Source: Mesorhizobium sp. M4B.F.Ca.ET.203.01.1.1 (GTDB lineage: Bacteria; Pseudomonadota; Alphaproteobacteria; Rhizobiales; Rhizobiaceae). Taken from it: a stretch of 64,000 nt of DNA. This document shows, piece by piece, positions 46,648 to 55,915 of this stretch (its first letter is position 1; each line of letters begins with the position of its first letter). The stretch covers positions 161,498 through 225,497 of the forward strand of contig NZ_SRUO01000010.1 in NCBI RefSeq assembly GCF_004791025.1, written 5' to 3'. The notes beneath the pieces are model-generated. The model did no database searches, was not told the origin of the DNA, and saw only the letters and a list, made by a program, of their open reading frames with translations. Position numbers and translations under genes: made by a program.

Positions 46648-47807
46648 GCCGCGATGTCTCCGCCTTTCAGGAGGTCGCCGCCGCGCTGCCGCTTGGCGGT
46701 GAAGATCTGGCCGAAGCGCGGCGAGAGCACCCCGGAAACGGCAAGTGCCGCCGCGCCGCGCAGCACCGCATGCTGGCCGCCGCGGGCGACGACGATGCGC
46801 GGCGTGACGCGGTCCTTGCGGGCCGAGACCGAATTGGGCAGCTCTGCGGCTCCCGCCAGGCGTTCGAGCAGCGCCGGCGGCGCCAGCCCGCCGAGGACCA
46901 CCGTCTCGGGGTCGAACAGGTTCTCGATGATGGTGATGGCATTGCGGAAAACCGGGCCGACCTCGGCCACCCAGGCGTCGTCGCTGCCGTGCCAGCGTCC
47001 GCGCGCCTCGAGCGAGAGGTAGCGCTCCAGGCAGCCCCGGTTGCCGCATGGGCAAGGTTCGCCGCCGAACACGACCGGGATGTGGCCGATCTCGCCGGCG
47101 TTGCCCCAGGCGCCGCGCAGCACGCTGCCATCATGCACCATGGCGCCGCCGAGGCCGACGCCGAAATAGAGGTAGTAGTAGTCGGAATATCCGGTGCCGA
47201 GGCCGTAGAGGCGCTCGCCCATGGCCGCGGCCGCCATGTCGGTCTCGAAGAAGGCCGGCAAACCCGTGGCCGTCGTCAGCCGCTCGCGCAGCGCCACGTC
47301 CTTCCAGCCGGTCATGGTCGTCGGGCCGATGAAGCTCATGGACTCGACGCCGAACGGGCCGGGCAGCGCCATGCCGACGCCGAGCACCCGTCCGCCCGCC
47401 CGCCGTCCGGCCAGGTCGCGGACCATGGCGCCGATCTGGTCGAACGCGTGGTCGGGCGTCACGTTGGGCGCTTCGCTGTGCATGCTTTCGATGACGTCGC
47501 CGCTGAGGTTGATCAGCGCGGCGTCGATGCCGAGCGGGGTGAGGTGGATGCCGACGGCATAGCCGCCTTCGGGATTGATCCTGAGCGTCGCCGGTGGCAG
47601 GCCGCGGCCTTTCGGCTCTTCGCGCAGCGACAGGATGTAGCCTTGTTCCTCCAGTTCGCGCACGATGGTCGACACGGTCTGCACGGTGAGACCGACGCCC
47701 CTGGCGATGTCGCCGCGCGCGATCGGCCCGTTGAGGCGGATGGACTCCAGCACGATGCGTCGGTTGTAGGGCCGGCCGAACTCCTGATTTGTCCCCCGCA
47801 ATGCCAT
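46644..47807 (-). CDS. ROK-family transcriptional regulator
   Basis: A 387-residue repressor with an N-terminal winged helix (RIVLESIRLNGPIARGDIARGVGLTVQTVSTIVRELEEQG, about 17-56) and a ROK sugar-kinase-like domain. The ROK zinc motif is GEPCPCGNRGCLERYLS (about 252-268). The DAA/G phosphate region is VGVGLGGAMV. It probably senses the transported sugar and controls its own operon, which runs ROK, ATPase, binding protein, permease and SDR without an internal promoter that I can see. The 153-base upstream gap is notably AT-rich. Confidence 0.92.
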
Positions 47808-47960
47808 GCCTTGCGCTCCCGAAGAGAGTAGAGCTTCGCACCGAAGATTTATTCAGTCAAATGGAATTCAAAAATATTTTAGTGTTGTGGACGGCTCCTG
47901 CCGGCGACGACTGCGAGGGTCCGCGCCGGCGCCATCAGCAGAGCGAAATTAAAAGCAATT

Positions 47961-48716
47961 TCAGTATTTTATGATGCGAAGCTCAATCGCCACAACCAGG
48001 ATGAACAGGGCGATCGACAACGACGACGACAGCACGATCGCCGCATAGAGCCGATCGGACTGGTAGTTGAAGCTCGCCTGGATGATCAGCGCGCCGAGCC
48101 CTTTGTCCGAGCCGATCCATTCGCCGACGATGGCGCCGATGACGGCGGTGGCGGAGGCAATCCTGAGCGAGGAGAACAGCATCGGCAGCGCGCGCGGCAG
48201 GCGCAGGCTCCAGAAAATCTCCGAGCGCGTCGCCGATAGAACCCTGAACAGCTCGTGCTCGCTGCTGCTGGCCGAATCGAGTCCGCGGATCATGTTGACC
48301 AGCGTCGGGAAGAAGCAGATCACCGCGGCTATGACGATCTTCGGCGTCATGCCGAGCCCGAAGATCAGGATGATGATCGGCGACAGCGCCAGGATCGGGA
48401 TGGTGTTGAAGAACAGCACGATCGGGAAGTAAGCGGCCTGCAGCACGCGGCTGTGCACGAACAGCACGGCGAGCATCACGGCGGCGAGGTTGCCGATGAC
48501 GAAGCCGGCCAGCGCCTCGATCAGCGTCGGCCAGAGATTGCCGAGCAGCAATGCAAAGCTCTTCTGGAAGACGCCGAATATCGCCGTCGGCGTCGGCACG
48601 ATATAGGCCGGCACGCCGAGCCACGGCAGCAGGAACTGCCAGGTGAACAGGATGGAGGCCGCGCCAAGGACGGGCAGCGCGATCGCCAGCGCCGGCGGCA
48701 AGGGTGCCTGTCTCAT
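47961..48716 (-). CDS. NMT1/Tau-type ABC transporter permease
   Basis: A 251-residue permease of the SsuC/TauC/NrtB group with six helices. The cytoplasmic EAA-like loop is LFRVLSATRSEIFWSLRLPRALPMLFSSLRIA (about 155-186). Start at 48716 overlaps the ATPase stop (ATGA). It is the last gene of a six-gene leftward operon. The transported compound is unknown; the class includes sulfonates, taurine, nitrate and pyrimidine precursors. Confidence 0.92.
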   Translation of the reverse strand: MRQAPLPPALAIALPVLGAASILFTWQFLLPWLGVPAYIVPTPTAIFGVFQKSFALLLGNLWPTLIEALAGFVIGNLAAVMLAVLFVHSRVLQAAYFPIVLFFNTIPILALSPIIILIFGLGMTPKIVIAAVICFFPTLVNMIRGLDSASSSEHELFRVLSATRSEIFWSLRLPRALPMLFSSLRIASATAVIGAIVGEWIGSDKGLGALIIQASFNYQSDRLYAAIVLSSSLSIALFILVVAIELRIIKY

Positions 48717-49486
48717 GACGCGCGCTCCAGCGCCGCGCGCAGTTCCGCCATGGCAGCGATGACAGCCGGATCTTCGCGCGAGCAGCGGTTGCCGTCCTGC
48801 TTGAACGGCCGCATGTCGAGATCCTTGATCAGCCGTCCCGGATTGGCGGCAAGCACGATGACCCGCTCGCCGAGATAGGCGGCTTCGGCGATCGAATGGG
48901 TGACGAAGAGGATGGTCGTGCCGGTGCGCCGCCACAGCGCCAGCAATTCGTCGTTGAGGCGGTCGCGCGTGATTTCGTCCAGCGCGCCGAAGGGCTCGTC
49001 CATCAACAGCAGCCTGGGTTCGCCGAGCAGTGCGCGGGCGATCGCCACGCGCTGGCGCTGGCCACCCGATAATTGGTGCGGCAGGCGCTCGCCGAAGCCG
49101 GCAAGCCCCATCAGTTCCAGCAATTCCTCGCTGCGGTCCTCGATCTTGCGCGTCAGGCTGCCTTGCCCGACTGCAAGCGGCAAACGCACATTGTCGCGCA
49201 CCGTGCGCCAGGGCAGCAGCGTCGAATCCTGGAAGACGAAGCCGACATCGCGACGCGAGCGCACCGCATGCGGCGTGTCGCCAAGCACGCTGATCGTGCC
49301 ACCGAGCGGGTCGAGCAGGTCGGCGACCACGCGCAGCAGGGTCGACTTGCCGCATCCCGATGGCCCGAGGATCGACAGGAAGGAGCCGGCCGCGACCGCG
49401 AGGTCGAGGCCGGCGAGCACTTTCACCGCCGTCTGCCGGCCGCCATAGCCGACATCCAGTCGGTTTGCCTCGATCGCGTTCGCCAT
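48713..49486 (-). CDS. NMT1/Tau-type ABC transporter ATP-binding protein
   Basis: A 257-residue ATPase of the SsuB/TauB class. Walker A is GPSGCGKST (about 41-49), the signature is LSGGQRQRVAIARALL, Walker B is LLLMDEPFGALDE, and FVTHSIAEAAYLGERV holds the switch histidine. The Q-loop FVFQDSTLLPWRTVRDNV is typical of this class. Its start codon shares one base with the binding-protein stop and its end overlaps the permease start, so the three are tightly coupled. Confidence 0.94.
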   Translation of the reverse strand: MANAIEANRLDVGYGGRQTAVKVLAGLDLAVAAGSFLSILGPSGCGKSTLLRVVADLLDPLGGTISVLGDTPHAVRSRRDVGFVFQDSTLLPWRTVRDNVRLPLAVGQGSLTRKIEDRSEELLELMGLAGFGERLPHQLSGGQRQRVAIARALLGEPRLLLMDEPFGALDEITRDRLNDELLALWRRTGTTILFVTHSIAEAAYLGERVIVLAANPGRLIKDLDMRPFKQDGNRCSREDPAVIAAMAELRAALERAS

Positions 49487-50538
49487 CAGGCGGCGGGCGC
49501 GTCGAGCTTGGGCCGGTCGGCGGCCGACAGTTCGAGGATCTTGGCGGTGTAGACATCCGCGGCTTGCGGCCGGCCGTTCGGGTACTGGCCGACCTTGTCG
49601 AGCAGCGCCAGCTGCTCCTCGATGGAGGCAGGCTCGAACGTGCCCCAGCCGTCCTTGGCGGTGGCGCCGTCGAAGGAAAGCTTGAGAACGAGGTTGATCG
49701 TCTTTTCCTCCCAGCCGAGATCCATCTCCGGATAGGCGGCGACCATCTTCTTCACCGCGTCCTGCGGGTTGGCATGCACCCAGCCCCAACCCTTGGCGAC
49801 GGCGCCGATGAACTTCGCCAGCGTGTCTGCATTCTCCTCGATCGCCTTGTCGGTGGCGAAATAGACATCGGCGTAGGAACTAAGCCCGAGATCGCGCACG
49901 AGGAGGTCGATGCGGTCGTCGCCGACGACGCTCAGCGCCTGCGTGTTGGTGATCCAGCCGCCGATGGCGTCGACATCGCCGCGCACCAGCGGCGCCTTGT
50001 CGAAGCCGACATTGACGATGGTGACTTCCGACGGATCGATGCCGTTCTTGGCCAGGATCTCGTCGATGACGAACCGCGCCGTCGGCTGGATGCCGATCTT
50101 CTTGCCTTTGAGGTCGGCGACGCCGCGGATCGGCTTCGCCGGCTTCGAGGTGAAGGCATAGGGTCCGGTGCGGAAGCCGCAGGCGATGATCTTCACCGGC
50201 ACACCGCTGGCGCGCGCCGCGTAGAGCTGCGGCGTTTCCGAGAACTGGCCGAGCTGGGCGGCGCCAGAGACCACCGGCGGCACGGTCGCCGCATTTGGCC
50301 CGCCGGGGCTGAACTCGACTTCCAGTCCGGCGTCCTTGAAATAGCCGTTGGCGACGGCCGCGATATCGCCGATCTGGCCGTTGGACATCAGCCAGTCATA
50401 CTGGATGACGACCTTGCCGGCCGCTTTGGCGCCTGGCGTCAGCACCAACTGCATGCCGGCGGACGCGGCGGCAACGGCGGCGATGCCGGATTTCACGAAG
50501 CTGCGGCGGTTCATGTCGAAATGCTTGTTCCCACTCAT
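49486..50538 (-). CDS. NMT1/THI5-like ABC substrate-binding protein, Tat signal
   Basis: A 350-residue periplasmic binding protein. The N-terminus MNRRSFVKSGIAAVAAASAG is a twin-arginine signal, cleaved near PGAKAAG (about residue 40). The mature part begins VIQYDWLMSNGQIGDIAAVANGYFKDAGLEVEF, characteristic of NMT1-like proteins binding sulfonates, pyrimidine precursors or aromatic acids. ATG at 50538 is chosen for AGGAGCG 7 bases upstream. It follows the VOC gene by 57 bases. Confidence 0.92.
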   Translation of the reverse strand: MSGNKHFDMNRRSFVKSGIAAVAAASAGMQLVLTPGAKAAGKVVIQYDWLMSNGQIGDIAAVANGYFKDAGLEVEFSPGGPNAATVPPVVSGAAQLGQFSETPQLYAARASGVPVKIIACGFRTGPYAFTSKPAKPIRGVADLKGKKIGIQPTARFVIDEILAKNGIDPSEVTIVNVGFDKAPLVRGDVDAIGGWITNTQALSVVGDDRIDLLVRDLGLSSYADVYFATDKAIEENADTLAKFIGAVAKGWGWVHANPQDAVKKMVAAYPEMDLGWEEKTINLVLKLSFDGATAKDGWGTFEPASIEEQLALLDKVGQYPNGRPQAADVYTAKILELSAADRPKLDAPAA

Positions 50539-50595
50539 TTTTCGCTCCTGTTGCAAGAGGTTTCTTCATTGCGCGCCGCTCCCACGGCGCGACGT

Positions 50596-51033
50596 CTACG
50601 GCTGTTCGTCGTGGTAGTCGCCGGGGCCGCCGTCGAGCCAGGCGTATAATTCCCAAAGCGTGTCGTCGGGATCGGTGAAGTAGGCGCAGCGCGCGTTCCA
50701 GACATAGTCTTCCGGCGGACCATAGAAGGGCACGCCCTTGGCGCTCAGCTCGCCATGCAGCCGGTCGATCTCGCCGGGGCTGTCGAGCCGCACCGCCACG
50801 CAGACCTTGTGCGCCTGGCGCGGCGATCTCAGCTTGGACACGCCGGTATGCCGGTTGATGTGGTCGATCTCCCAGGCGGCAAGCGTCACGCCCTCGCCAT
50901 GGAAGTCGGCAAAACCCTCGGCGCGGCGGCGCAGCCGGAAGCCGAGCTTCTCGACATAGAACGCCACCGTGCGCTCGATGTCCTCGACGAGCAGGCAGAC
51001 ATCCGAAATTGCGTTTGTGTCCCCGATCGGCAT
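50596..51033 (-). CDS. VOC-family protein of the importer operon
   Basis: A 145-residue glyoxalase/dioxygenase-fold protein. AISDVCLLVEDIERTVAFYVEKLGFRLRRR and the C-terminal CAYFTDPDDTLWELYAWL form the two repeats; H, H and E metal ligands are plausible. It starts 1 base after the GntR gene stop and precedes the binding-protein gene. The context suggests a catabolic lyase or dioxygenase for the imported compound. Confidence 0.87.
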   Translation of the reverse strand: MPIGDTNAISDVCLLVEDIERTVAFYVEKLGFRLRRRAEGFADFHGEGVTLAAWEIDHINRHTGVSKLRSPRQAHKVCVAVRLDSPGEIDRLHGELSAKGVPFYGPPEDYVWNARCAYFTDPDDTLWELYAWLDGGPGDYHDEQP

Positions 51034-51034
51034 T

Positions 51035-51778
51035 TTACTTTCCCTTGCCGGACTGTTTGCGCCGCGCTGCCGGCAGCTTGACGCCGACGCGCTCCGCCGC
51101 GCCGATGATGTGGGCGCGCATCGCTGCCTCGGCTGCGCTGGGATCGCCGGCGACCAGCGCCTCGTAGATGCGCACATGTTCGCCGACATTGACCTCGACC
51201 AGATCGTGCAGCGGGTTGGTCAGGCGGGCGTAGTGGATCGAGCGGCGGATCTGTTCGCAGACGAAGGAGATGAAGGTGTGGATGTAGCTGTTGCCGGTGG
51301 CGCGCGCGATCTCGCGGTGGAACAGAAGGTCCGCATCGATGCTGCCTTCCTCCCAGCGCTCCTCGCCGCTCATGCGGTCGAGCGCTGCCTTGATGGCGTC
51401 GAGGTGCTCCTGTCCGCGCCGCTCGGCGGCAAGTGCCGCGGATTCGGCCTCGAGGATGCAGCGCAGCTCGAACAGCCGCTCCATGTTCTCGCTGTCCTTC
51501 AGCGCCTCGCCGTCGATGCGGATCGAGGCGCGCTGCTCCGGCGCCAGCACGAAGGCGCCGACGCCTTGCCGGGCCTCGATCATGCCGTCGGCGCGAAGCT
51601 GGGCGATCGCCTCGCGCACCACGTTGCGGCTGACGCCGAACTTTTCCGAAAGCTCCTGTTCCGTCGGCAGCCGTGTGCCCGGATTGAGCTCGCCCGATTC
51701 GATCTCGCGGCTGAGGAAGGCAGCGACGCGGTGCGGCAGCGTTTCGACGGTGCCGATGGCGGCCAGTCTTTGCTTCAT
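51035..51778 (-). CDS. GntR-family regulator, FCD (FadR/VanR) subfamily
   Basis: A 247-residue regulator. The winged helix covers about residues 15-78, with GTRLPTEQELSEKFGVSRNVVREAIAQLRADGMIEARQGVG matching GntR. The C-terminal all-helical FCD domain includes RCILEAESAALAAERR and the metal-ligand LLFHREIARATGN (D/H residues). It is expected to repress the operon until a carboxylate ligand binds. It overlaps the oxidase gene by ATGA; a palindrome over the operon promoter is its likely operator. Confidence 0.93.
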   Translation of the reverse strand: MKQRLAAIGTVETLPHRVAAFLSREIESGELNPGTRLPTEQELSEKFGVSRNVVREAIAQLRADGMIEARQGVGAFVLAPEQRASIRIDGEALKDSENMERLFELRCILEAESAALAAERRGQEHLDAIKAALDRMSGEERWEEGSIDADLLFHREIARATGNSYIHTFISFVCEQIRRSIHYARLTNPLHDLVEVNVGEHVRIYEALVAGDPSAAEAAMRAHIIGAAERVGVKLPAARRKQSGKGK

Positions 51779-53211
51779 GGAACGGTCTCCGTTGGCGGCA
51801 GCAAGCAGCCGGGGTTCATCAGGCCCTCAGGGTCGAGCGCCTGTTTCAGCGCGGTGACCAGCCGGCGATGGGCGGGCGCCAGCCCGGCCCAGAAGGCGCG
51901 ATGGCGGCTGCGGCCGATGCCGTGCTCGGCGCTGATCGAGCCGCCAAGCGAATTGGCGATGCGGTAGAGTCCGGCGGTGATGTCGGCGCCCCGGTTGCGC
52001 GCCTCGACCACCGTCAGGCCTTCCGGCGGCAGGACGTTGAAATGAATGTTGCCGTCGCCGGCATGGCCGTAGGCCTGCGGCAGCCAGCCGGGATGCTCCA
52101 GCGCCACGAAGTGGCGCGCCTGGTCGACGAGCGCAGGAATGTCCGAGATCCGCACCGAAAGGTCGGTGCGCACATGGTAGCCGCGCTTTGCCTGGCCCTC
52201 GACCAGCCCCTCGCGGATCGCCCAGAATGCCTTGGCGTGGCCATCGCTGTCGGCAAGCAGGGCTTCTGCGACCAGGCCGCTCTCCATGGCGCCGGCGAGG
52301 AAATCGACCAGCAAGGCACGCAGGTCGACAGCGGCACTGGCGGAAAGCTCCATCAGCACATGAACCGGAGCCTCGACCGGCGATGCGAGATCGGCGTCGA
52401 CCAGGCGCGCGAGATCGATGCATTCCTGGCCGATGATCTCGAAGGCCGAGATCAGGTCGGCGGTGGCCCGGCGCGCTTGCCGGAACAGCGCGACGGCCGC
52501 TTCGAAGGAGGCAAGGCCGAGATAGGCGGTCTCGATGCGGGCCGGCCTCGGAAACAGTTTCAGCTCGACGCCGGTGATGATGCCGAGCGTGCCCTCCGAG
52601 CCGATGAAAAGCTGCTTCAGGTCATAGCCGCGATTGTCCTTGCGCAGGCCGCAGAAGCCGTCCCACAGTTCGCCGTCGGGCAGCACCACTTCAAGGCCGA
52701 GGATGAGGTCACGCGCCATGCCGTAACGCAAGACGTTGACGCCGCCGGCATTGCTCGCCGCATTGCCGCCGATCTGGCAGCTACCCTGGGCGCCGAGCGC
52801 CAACGGAAACAGGCAGTCATGCGCCTCGCTGACGTCTTTGATCGCCTGCAGGACGCAGCCGGCATCGGCCTGCAGCACGAAATTGTCGGCGTCGACGAGG
52901 CGGATGCGGTTCAGCCGCTCCAGGCTGATCACCACAGCGCCGCGCGCCTCGATGTCGATCGCGCCTGCCACCAGTCCGGTGTTGCCGCCTTGCGGGATGA
53001 TGCCGAGTCCAAGCGCGCCGCAGAGCCGAACCACGGCCTGGACCTCGGCGACCGATGCCGGCTTCAGCACGGCAAGCGCGGCGCCCCGATGATCGCCCGA
53101 CCAATCGCCGAGATATTTCGCCATGTCGGAGCCGGAGATGGCGACGCCGCTCTGCCCGACAGCGCTCTGCATGGCGCTGAGGATTTCCGGCGAAAGGCGG
53201 TGAACGGTCAT
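51775..53211 (-). CDS. FAD-linked 2-hydroxyacid oxidase/dehydrogenase (GlcD/D2HGDH type)
   Basis: A 478-residue flavoprotein with a FAD_binding_4 (PCMH) domain and a C-terminal FAD-oxidase domain. The FAD motif is LGIIPQGGNTGLVAGAIDI (about 72-90), and GAQGSCQIGGNAASNAGG follows. The C-terminal region has PQAYGHAGDGNIHFNVLPPEG and SAEHGIGRSRHRAF, the metal and substrate motifs of D-2-hydroxyglutarate/D-lactate dehydrogenases. It is the first gene of a six-gene operon, so the imported compound is probably converted to or contains a D-2-hydroxyacid; the exact substrate is unknown. Confidence 0.92.
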   Translation of the reverse strand: MTVHRLSPEILSAMQSAVGQSGVAISGSDMAKYLGDWSGDHRGAALAVLKPASVAEVQAVVRLCGALGLGIIPQGGNTGLVAGAIDIEARGAVVISLERLNRIRLVDADNFVLQADAGCVLQAIKDVSEAHDCLFPLALGAQGSCQIGGNAASNAGGVNVLRYGMARDLILGLEVVLPDGELWDGFCGLRKDNRGYDLKQLFIGSEGTLGIITGVELKLFPRPARIETAYLGLASFEAAVALFRQARRATADLISAFEIIGQECIDLARLVDADLASPVEAPVHVLMELSASAAVDLRALLVDFLAGAMESGLVAEALLADSDGHAKAFWAIREGLVEGQAKRGYHVRTDLSVRISDIPALVDQARHFVALEHPGWLPQAYGHAGDGNIHFNVLPPEGLTVVEARNRGADITAGLYRIANSLGGSISAEHGIGRSRHRAFWAGLAPAHRRLVTALKQALDPEGLMNPGCLLPPTETVP

Positions 53212-53233
53212 GGAGTGACGATGTCAGGATATC

Positions 53234-53251
53234 GGGTGATACATATCATCC
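53234..53251. promoter_or_regulatory. Candidate operator of the GntR regulator
   Basis: An 18-bp imperfect palindrome GGGTGATACATATCATCC (14 of 18 bases symmetric, core TGAT-N4-ATCA). It overlaps the -10 of the operon promoter, 23 bases upstream of the oxidase start codon. Confidence 0.55.
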
Positions 53252-53271
53252 TACAACTTAACTCGAGTCAA
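53243..53271 (-). promoter_or_regulatory. Promoter of the oxidase-GntR-importer operon
   Basis: On the minus strand, -35 TTGACT (53266-53271), 17-base spacer and -10 TGATAT (53243-53248). Confidence 0.6.
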
Positions 53272-53422
53272 CGGCCTTCCCAGAGCGGCCGGAAATTACC
53301 GGGCATATCGGTCCAGGCCCTGTCCACGCGCCGGCTTGGCCGATTGCCGCTAGGTCAAAACCATTTCAAGGGTAGGCGGCGGCACGCCCGCGACAGTTGA
53401 TCCAGCAAGGCATGGGGAAAAG

Positions 53423-54601
53423 ATGATCGAACTGCCGTTCAAGCGCGACGAATACCAGCAGCGGCTTCGCAAGATCCGCGCCGAGATGGCAAGGCGAGGT
53501 ATTGAGGTCCTGATCGTCAATGACGTTGCCAACCAGCACTACATAACCGGCTATGACGGCTGGTCGTTCTACACGCCGCAAATGGTGCTGGTTCCGATCG
53601 AGGAGGTCGAGCCGGTCTGGATCGGCCGCGCCATGGATGCCGCCGGCGGCCTGCTCACCGCCTGGATGAAGCCCGAGAACGTTGTCGGCTTCCCGGAGGA
53701 CCATGTCCAGCGCGCCGATCGGCATCCCATGGACTGGATAGCAGGCTGGATCGTCGCCAAGGGCTGGGGCAATCGTCACATCGGCATCGAGCTCGAAGCC
53801 TATTACTTCTCGCCGAAAGCCCATGCCCGGCTCGTCGCCGGACTGCCCAATGCCAGATGGCATGACGCCGATCTTCTGGTGAACTGGATTCGCGCGGTCA
53901 AATCGGCGCCCGAGATCGATTACTTGCGCAAGGCATCGAGACTGGCCGAGGCAGCTGTCGCGCGGGCCTACGAGGTCATCGCGCCAGGTGTTCGCGAATG
54001 CGACGCGATCGCCTCCATCCAGGCGGCACAGATCGCCAGCAGCCCGGACTTCTGCGGCGACATCACCGCCCTTCCTCCAACCATCCTCGGCGGCGAGAAT
54101 GCCTCCGCTCCGCACATCATGTGGAGCGACAGGCGGTTCGGCGAAAACGAGACGATCGCGCTCGAACTCGCCGGGGTCTGCCGTCGCTATGCCGCCGGGC
54201 TCGCAAGAACCCTGCAGCTTGGCAGGACGCCGACAAATGTTTCGGACACGGCAAAGGCGGTGATCGAAGGCATGGACGCGGTGCTCGAGGCGGCGAGGCC
54301 CGAAACGACCGCCGAAGCGGTGGAAGCCGCCTGGCGCAACGTCATTCAACGCTACGGACTGAAGAAGGAATCGCGCATCGGCTATTCCATCGGTGTCGCC
54401 TATCCGCCGGACTGGGGCGAACACACGATCAGCCTGAGGCCCGGCGACAAGACGGTGCTTCAACCCGGCAACGTCGTTCATTCCATTCTCGGCATGTGGA
54501 TGGAGGGTTGGGGCATCGAGGTGAGCGAGACCATCCTGATCACCGAGACCGGCAACGAGACCCTGACCAGGTTCCCGCGAGAAATCCATGTCAAACCCTG
54601 A
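53423..54601 (+). CDS. M24-family (creatinase/ectoine-hydrolase-like) protein lacking metal ligands
   Basis: A 392-residue pita-bread-fold protein. An N-terminal creatinase domain (about 1-150, KRDEYQQRLRKIRAEMARRG) is followed by the M24 domain. The usual metal site (DxG...DxTRT) reads ELAGVCRRYAAGLARTL, so the aspartates are missing, as in metal-independent creatinase. The histidine of SAPHIMWSDR and the glutamates of ELAG and EVSETILI remain, matching creatinase/DoeA-type hydrolases. Together with the overlapping M20 gene it resembles the ectoine-degradation DoeA-DoeB pair; that assignment is tentative. Its end overlaps the next start by 14 bases. Confidence 0.85.
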   Translation: MIELPFKRDEYQQRLRKIRAEMARRGIEVLIVNDVANQHYITGYDGWSFYTPQMVLVPIEEVEPVWIGRAMDAAGGLLTAWMKPENVVGFPEDHVQRADRHPMDWIAGWIVAKGWGNRHIGIELEAYYFSPKAHARLVAGLPNARWHDADLLVNWIRAVKSAPEIDYLRKASRLAEAAVARAYEVIAPGVRECDAIASIQAAQIASSPDFCGDITALPPTILGGENASAPHIMWSDRRFGENETIALELAGVCRRYAAGLARTLQLGRTPTNVSDTAKAVIEGMDAVLEAARPETTAEAVEAAWRNVIQRYGLKKESRIGYSIGVAYPPDWGEHTISLRPGDKTVLQPGNVVHSILGMWMEGWGIEVSETILITETGNETLTRFPREIHVKP

Positions 54602-55817
54602 GGATAGCGCGATTGCCGCCCCGATCAGCATCGACGGCGGAATTCTCGACCGGATGATCGAGGTTCGCCGGCATTTGCATCGCCATCCGGAGCTTTCGAA
54701 CCGCGAAGCGGCAACGCAAAGTTATTTGCGGGAGATGCTCGCCGGGCAGGGGATCGAGAATATCCGCGACGTCGCCGGCTATGGTCTTGCCGTCGATATT
54801 GTCGGTACCGGCCGGCCGTCGAACCGCAAAATCGCCATTCGTGCCGATATCGATGCCTTGCCGATCGAGGAGGAGTCCGGCGTCGACTTCGCGTCGCTCA
54901 ATCCCGGCGTAATGCATGCCTGCGGTCACGATGCCCATGCCGCGATGGGGTTTGCGGTGGCCGCCCATCTGCATCGAACGCGCGACAGTTTCGGCGGCAC
55001 CGTCCGCCTGATCTTCCAGCCGGCCGAGGAGGACGAGCCGTCGGGTGGCAAACGAGTGGTGGCGGAAGGGCATCTCGACGACATCGATGCCGCGCTCTGC
55101 GTCCACGTCGATCCTTATACGCCGTCGGGCAAGGTCGCCGTCGGTTCTGGTCCCTACACGCTGGCCTGCGACACGTTCGATGTCCTGGTTACCGGATCGG
55201 CCGCGCATGCGGCAAAACCCTATGAAGGCATCGATGCGTTGACTGTCGCCTGCTCCATGGTGGGCGAACTGCAGAAGATCGTCTCGCGCGAGACCAATCC
55301 TTACGATCCGCTGGTCATTTCGGTGACCGCCATCAATGGCGGCAATGCTTACAATGTCACGGCCGGCAAAGTCGCTTTGAAGGGCACCATCCGCAGCGGC
55401 AATGACGCTACTCGCGAGCGCGCCTGGCGCCGGGTTCGCGAGGTGCTGGAGGGCGTCGCGGCCAGCCACGGCGCAAGGGTGAAGGTCGACATCCATCGGG
55501 GCGAGCCCGGAGTCGTCAACGATGCCGAGATGGCCGAACTGATCCTTGCCGGCGCCAAGGCCAGCATCGGCGCGGAGAATGCGCTCAACATGCCTGGGTG
55601 GAGCATTGCCGACGATTTTGCCTATTACAGCGTGAGAATTCCGTCGGTCTATTTCCGGCTCGACATCCGCAACGAAGACGTCGGATCGGTCTTTCCGCTC
55701 CACCAAGCCAAGTTCCGCGTTGACGAGGCAGCCTTGAAAAACGGCGCTCTCACCTTGGTTTCGGCAGCGACGGTGTTTCTGTCGGGGCAGCGGGAAAATC
55801 CCGGCGCAAACCGCTAG
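54588..55817 (+). CDS. M20-family amidohydrolase (hippurate hydrolase/IAA-amino acid hydrolase type)
   Basis: A 409-residue zinc amidohydrolase that removes acyl groups from N-acyl amino acids. The motif RRHLHRHPELSNREAAT opens the catalytic domain, HACGHDAHAAMGFAVA (about 112-127) and FQPAEEDEPSGGK hold the metal ligands, and the dimerisation domain contains GSAAHAAKPYEGIDAL. The start at 54588 lies within the M24 gene, so the two are translationally coupled. If the M24 protein is an ectoine-type hydrolase, this would deacetylate its product; a broader N-acyl substrate is possible. Confidence 0.9.
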   Translation: MSNPEDSAIAAPISIDGGILDRMIEVRRHLHRHPELSNREAATQSYLREMLAGQGIENIRDVAGYGLAVDIVGTGRPSNRKIAIRADIDALPIEEESGVDFASLNPGVMHACGHDAHAAMGFAVAAHLHRTRDSFGGTVRLIFQPAEEDEPSGGKRVVAEGHLDDIDAALCVHVDPYTPSGKVAVGSGPYTLACDTFDVLVTGSAAHAAKPYEGIDALTVACSMVGELQKIVSRETNPYDPLVISVTAINGGNAYNVTAGKVALKGTIRSGNDATRERAWRRVREVLEGVAASHGARVKVDIHRGEPGVVNDAEMAELILAGAKASIGAENALNMPGWSIADDFAYYSVRIPSVYFRLDIRNEDVGSVFPLHQAKFRVDEAALKNGALTLVSAATVFLSGQRENPGANR

Positions 55818-55915
55818 CTGAATTCATAACTGGGCTCACCGAAATGGTTTGGGAAGCGGGCGTTGCCATGCGTCCCCAAGCTGTTAAGTCTACTTCGCGT
55901 TGGAAAATAGCGAGC

